The notes under the pieces are model-generated. The model did not search any database, was not told the origin of the DNA, and worked only from the letters and a program-made list of their open reading frames with translations. Positions 61,655 to 64,000 of a stretch of 64,000 nucleotides of DNA are shown piece after piece. The first letter of the stretch is position 1. The number at the start of each line of letters is the position of its first letter. The translations under genes and the position numbers were made by a program. Source of the stretch: Mitsuaria sp. WAJ17 (GTDB lineage: Bacteria; Pseudomonadota; Gammaproteobacteria; Burkholderiales; Burkholderiaceae_C); assembly GCF_014174515.1 (NCBI RefSeq), contig NZ_JACJUG010000001.1:290697-354696 (forward strand). Reading direction: 5' to 3'.

Positions 61655-62505
61655 TGGATCCACGACCCATCGAAGGCTTCGGCCTGGGGCTGCGCGTCGA
61701 GCACTACCAGGCCCTGGGCGAGTCCCTGGACCCCGCGCTGCGGCCCCAGTGGCTGGAGATCATCTCCGAGAACTACCTGGTGCCGGGCGGCAAGCCGCTG
61801 CACCACCTGGAACGCCTGCGCCGCGACTATCCCGTGGTGATGCACGGCGTGTCCCTGTCCATCGGCAGCAGCGATCCGCTGGACCGCGCCTACCTGCGCG
61901 AGCTGCGTGCTCTGGCCGACCGCATCGAGCCGGGCTGGGTCTCCGACCACCTCTGCTGGGGCGGCGTGGACCATCGCCGCCTTCACGACCTCCTGCCCCT
62001 GCCCTACACCGAGGCCACGCTGGACCACCTGCTGCCGCGCATCGACGAGGTCCAGGAGTTGCTGGGCCGGCCCCTGGTGCTGGAGAACGTCTCCAGCTAT
62101 GTGCGCTATGCCCAGGACGAGATGGGCGAGGCCGACTTCATCGCCGCGCTGCTGAAGCGTAGCGGCGCGATGCTGCTGCTGGACGTGAATAACGTCTACG
62201 TCTCCAGCCGCAACCATGGCTTCGATGCGCGGGCCTTCATCGACGCCATGCCTGCCGAGCGCGTGCGCCAGATCCACCTGGCCGGCCACGAGGACCAGGG
62301 CGAGCTGCTGATCGACACCCACGACCACCCCGTCTGCGATGCCGTCTGGCAGCTCTATGCCTACACCCTGCACCGCATGGGGCCCGTGCCCACCATGATC
62401 GAGCGCGACGACCACATCCCGCCCCTGCCCGAGCTGCTGCAGGAGCTGGACCTGGCGCGGCAGCTGTCCCGCCGCGTGCTGGCGGGCTGGCAGGAGGCCG
62501 CATGA
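61654..62505 (+). CDS. bufB: DUF692/MNIO-family multinuclear iron oxidative enzyme (BufB-like)
   Basis: 283 residues, TIM-barrel DUF692 family. Metal-ligand motifs are all present: [58 protein letters not shown] and DTHDHPV, then IERDDH. MNIO enzymes oxidatively modify Cys residues of RiPP precursors. Its place after the six-Cys precursor and before DUF2063 marks it as the bufferin maturase. No Shine-Dalgarno; a (CCCCA)4 repeat precedes the ATG. Stop overlaps the next start by 4 bases. Confidence 0.93.
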   Translation: MDPRPIEGFGLGLRVEHYQALGESLDPALRPQWLEIISENYLVPGGKPLHHLERLRRDYPVVMHGVSLSIGSSDPLDRAYLRELRALADRIEPGWVSDHLCWGGVDHRRLHDLLPLPYTEATLDHLLPRIDEVQELLGRPLVLENVSSYVRYAQDEMGEADFIAALLKRSGAMLLLDVNNVYVSSRNHGFDARAFIDAMPAERVRQIHLAGHEDQGELLIDTHDHPVCDAVWQLYAYTLHRMGPVPTMIERDDHIPPLPELLQELDLARQLSRRVLAGWQEAA

Positions 62506-63299
62506 GCGCGGTCCTGCTCGCAAGCCAGCGCCAGATGCAGGCGCTGCTGATGGACGAGAACCCTGGCGATCCCGCCGGCCTGCTCGACGCGGCCTCGCTC
62601 CGCGGCCTGGCCGTCTACCGCCATGCCTACCGCGCCCGGCTCATCGAGGCCCTGCGCGACAACTACCCCGTGCTGGCCCAGGTGATGGGCGACGAGGACT
62701 TCGACGCCCTGGCCGCCGCCTATGTGCAGGCCCGGCCCTCCGCCTTCGCCTCCATCCGCTGGTACGGCGACGCCCTGGCCGACTTCATGGCCACCGAGGC
62801 GGCGCTCGCCCACCCCGCCTTCGTTGACGTCGCCCGCATGGACTGGGCTCTGCGCGGAGTCTTCGATGCGGCCGAGGACGAGGCGTTGGCCTTCGAGTCC
62901 CTGCAGCATCTGGCCCCGCAGGACTGGCCAGCCCTGCGCCTGCAGCCCCGCGCGAGCGCCTGCTGCCTGGCGCTGGCCTGGGCCGTGGAGCCCGCCTGGG
63001 CCGCACTGGCCCGCCACGCGCAGCAGCGCGACGCCGGTGAGGTGGCGGACGAGCCCGAGCTGCCCGCCCCCGAGCCCCTGGATCACCGGCTGCTGGCCTG
63101 GCGCCCGCAGCTGGAGACGCGCTGGCGTTCGCTGGAGGCCGAGGAGGGCGCGCTGGTCGCTGCCGTGTTCGAGGGCGCCGACTGGACCCGCCTGGGCGAG
63201 CTCGCCGCCGGGCAGTGGGGCGAGGCCGAGGCTCCCGCGCGGCTGGTGGGCTGCCTGCAGCAGTGGGTGCAGGAGGGGTGGCTGCGGGCGCTGGCGTGA
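62502..63299 (+). CDS. bufC: DUF2063 partner protein (BufC-like)
   Basis: 265 residues. N-terminal DUF2063 motifs: [57 protein letters not shown]-terminal Trp/Leu-rich region follows ([35 protein letters not shown]). In characterised MNIO systems such proteins recruit the precursor to the enzyme. The ATGA overlap with bufB shows tight translational coupling. Cytoplasmic. Confidence 0.9.
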   Translation: MSAVLLASQRQMQALLMDENPGDPAGLLDAASLRGLAVYRHAYRARLIEALRDNYPVLAQVMGDEDFDALAAAYVQARPSAFASIRWYGDALADFMATEAALAHPAFVDVARMDWALRGVFDAAEDEALAFESLQHLAPQDWPALRLQPRASACCLALAWAVEPAWAALARHAQQRDAGEVADEPELPAPEPLDHRLLAWRPQLETRWRSLEAEEGALVAAVFEGADWTRLGELAAGQWGEAEAPARLVGCLQQWVQEGWLRALA

Positions 63300-63375
63300 T
63301 CGCCGAATAGCCGAGGCCTGGCACTGGGCTTGTGTCATGGGCATGATGCAGACCTTTGATGCCTCAAGGATGGCC

Positions 63376-63918
63376 ATGCGTGCTTCTGCTTCCTTCCTGC
63401 TGACGGCCATGCTGGGCCTGGCCGCCGTGCTGCCTGCTCACGCCGCCCTCAAGCCGGGCGACGCCGCGCCCGACTTCAGCGCCGATGCCGCACTGGCCGG
63501 CGAGCCCTACCGCTTCCAGCTGGCCGAGGCGCTCAAGAAGGGGCCGGTGGTGCTGTACTTCTATCCCAAAGCCTTCACCAGCGGCTGCACGGTGGAGGCG
63601 CACCAGTTTGCCGAGGCCACGCCCAAGTTCCAGGCCTTGGGCGTGACGGTGATCGGCATCTCCAATGACGACATCGCCACCCTCAAGCGCTTCAGCGTGG
63701 AGGCCTGCCGCAAGCAGTTCGCCGTCGCGGCGGATGCGGGCGCCAAGGTCATGAAGGCCTATGACGCCAAGCTGCTGATGATGCCCGACACGGCGGACCG
63801 CATCTCCTACTTCATCGTGCCGCCGGGCCGCATTGCCGCGGTGCACGCCAAGCTCAGCGCCGATGGCCACGTCGAGGCCATGATGAAGGCGGCCGAGGCC
63901 TGGAAGGCCGCGCGTTGA
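63376..63918 (+). CDS. Exported peroxiredoxin (BCP/PrxQ-like)
   Basis: 180 residues with signal peptide FLLTAMLGLAAVLPAHA. Peroxidatic Cys lies in FTSGCTVEAHQF and a possible resolving Cys in VEACRKQF. AAGGA lies 5 bases before ATG 63376, favouring it over in-frame ATGs at 63337, 63343 and 63370. It would reduce peroxides in the periplasm. It follows the bufferin-like operon by 76 bases and could be functionally linked, since copper promotes peroxide damage. Link is inferred. Confidence 0.87.
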   Translation: MRASASFLLTAMLGLAAVLPAHAALKPGDAAPDFSADAALAGEPYRFQLAEALKKGPVVLYFYPKAFTSGCTVEAHQFAEATPKFQALGVTVIGISNDDIATLKRFSVEACRKQFAVAADAGAKVMKAYDAKLLMMPDTADRISYFIVPPGRIAAVHAKLSADGHVEAMMKAAEAWKAAR

Positions 63919-64000
63919 GCCTGCGCCGGCGCGCCCTGCTGGGCAGCGCCGCCGCGCTGCTGGCCGCCTGTGCCGGCCCGGGCAGGCCTGTGGGCTCGCG
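63915..64000 (+). CDS. N-terminus of a lipoprotein (3' truncated by window)
   Basis: TTG at 63915 overlaps the peroxiredoxin stop by 4 bases (TTGA). The visible 28 residues are SLRRRALLGSAAALLAAC and a few more: a basic, Arg-rich leader with lipobox LAAC, so a lipidated protein. The rest is outside the window and its function is unknown. Coupling to the peroxiredoxin gene is clear. Confidence 0.65.
   Translation, partial: MSLRRRALLGSAAALLAACAGPGRPVGS

Overview
The window is GC-rich chromosomal DNA, almost fully coding, and reads as a betaproteobacterium of the order Burkholderiales. It most resembles the Roseateles/Rubrivivax/Leptothrix-like group. This placement is inferred from several traits: a PEP-CTERM protein, a RoxA-like di-haem oxygenase, the mixture of beta-proteobacterial DUF families, and codon use. 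No rRNA or other decisive taxonomic marker is present.

Layout. (1) 1-6235 is an accessory-looking edge: an unknown gene end, a very large CheB/CheR-histidine kinase-receiver hybrid, a chimeric IS110 transposase remnant, IS21-like end remnants forming a 31-bp palindrome, and tRNA-Arg(CCG). (2) 6292-16395 is mainly minus-strand housekeeping: a Tat-exported DUF1800/DUF1501 pair, a membrane-anchored cytochrome c, an ABC-2-type exporter, and an ilvE operon with a CHCC zinc finger, a SnoaL-like protein and a YheT-like hydrolase. (3) 16559-24863 holds an M15-like peptidase, a diguanylate cyclase facing a PilZ protein, radA, and LysE and EamA exporters. (4) 25060-33841 holds an orphan TonB-dependent receptor, divergent alr and lplT, an SGNH hydrolase, another EamA transporter and a glutathione peroxidase. 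(5) 34375-44220 holds a RoxA-like lipoprotein, a Crp-type regulator, tyrB, dacB and two tandem solute-binding proteins. (6) 44231-53292 is a minus-strand cell-wall peptide cluster: an AmiD-like amidase, DppB, DppC, an agmatinase-family enzyme, a GlxA-type regulator, a peptide-binding protein, a VanX-like dipeptidase and an LD-carboxypeptidase. murQ lies further on. (7) 53418-60141 is mixed: M13 peptidase, GNAT, LysE, a decayed GNAT, a YidD with a cysteine-rich tail, DUF5329, DUF4197 and a PEP-CTERM phytase-like protein. (8) 61308-64000 is a bufferin-type RiPP operon (cysteine-rich exported precursor, DUF692/MNIO enzyme, DUF2063 partner), followed by an exported peroxiredoxin and a lipoprotein.

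How genes work together. The strongest candidates for unusual biology are the bufferin-like operon, whose maturase gene starts directly on a (CCCCA)4 tandem repeat, and the murein-peptide salvage cluster, which lacks ATPase genes. A third, unexplained signal is a 15-bp motif, GCAAGACCTGACCCC, seen exactly or with one mismatch at least seven times from 26.8 kb to 60.2 kb. It supplies the last codons and the stop of two genes.

Functions are family-level readings from motifs. No database search was run. Start codons were chosen by Shine-Dalgarno spacing, signal peptides and overlaps, and several remain uncertain.
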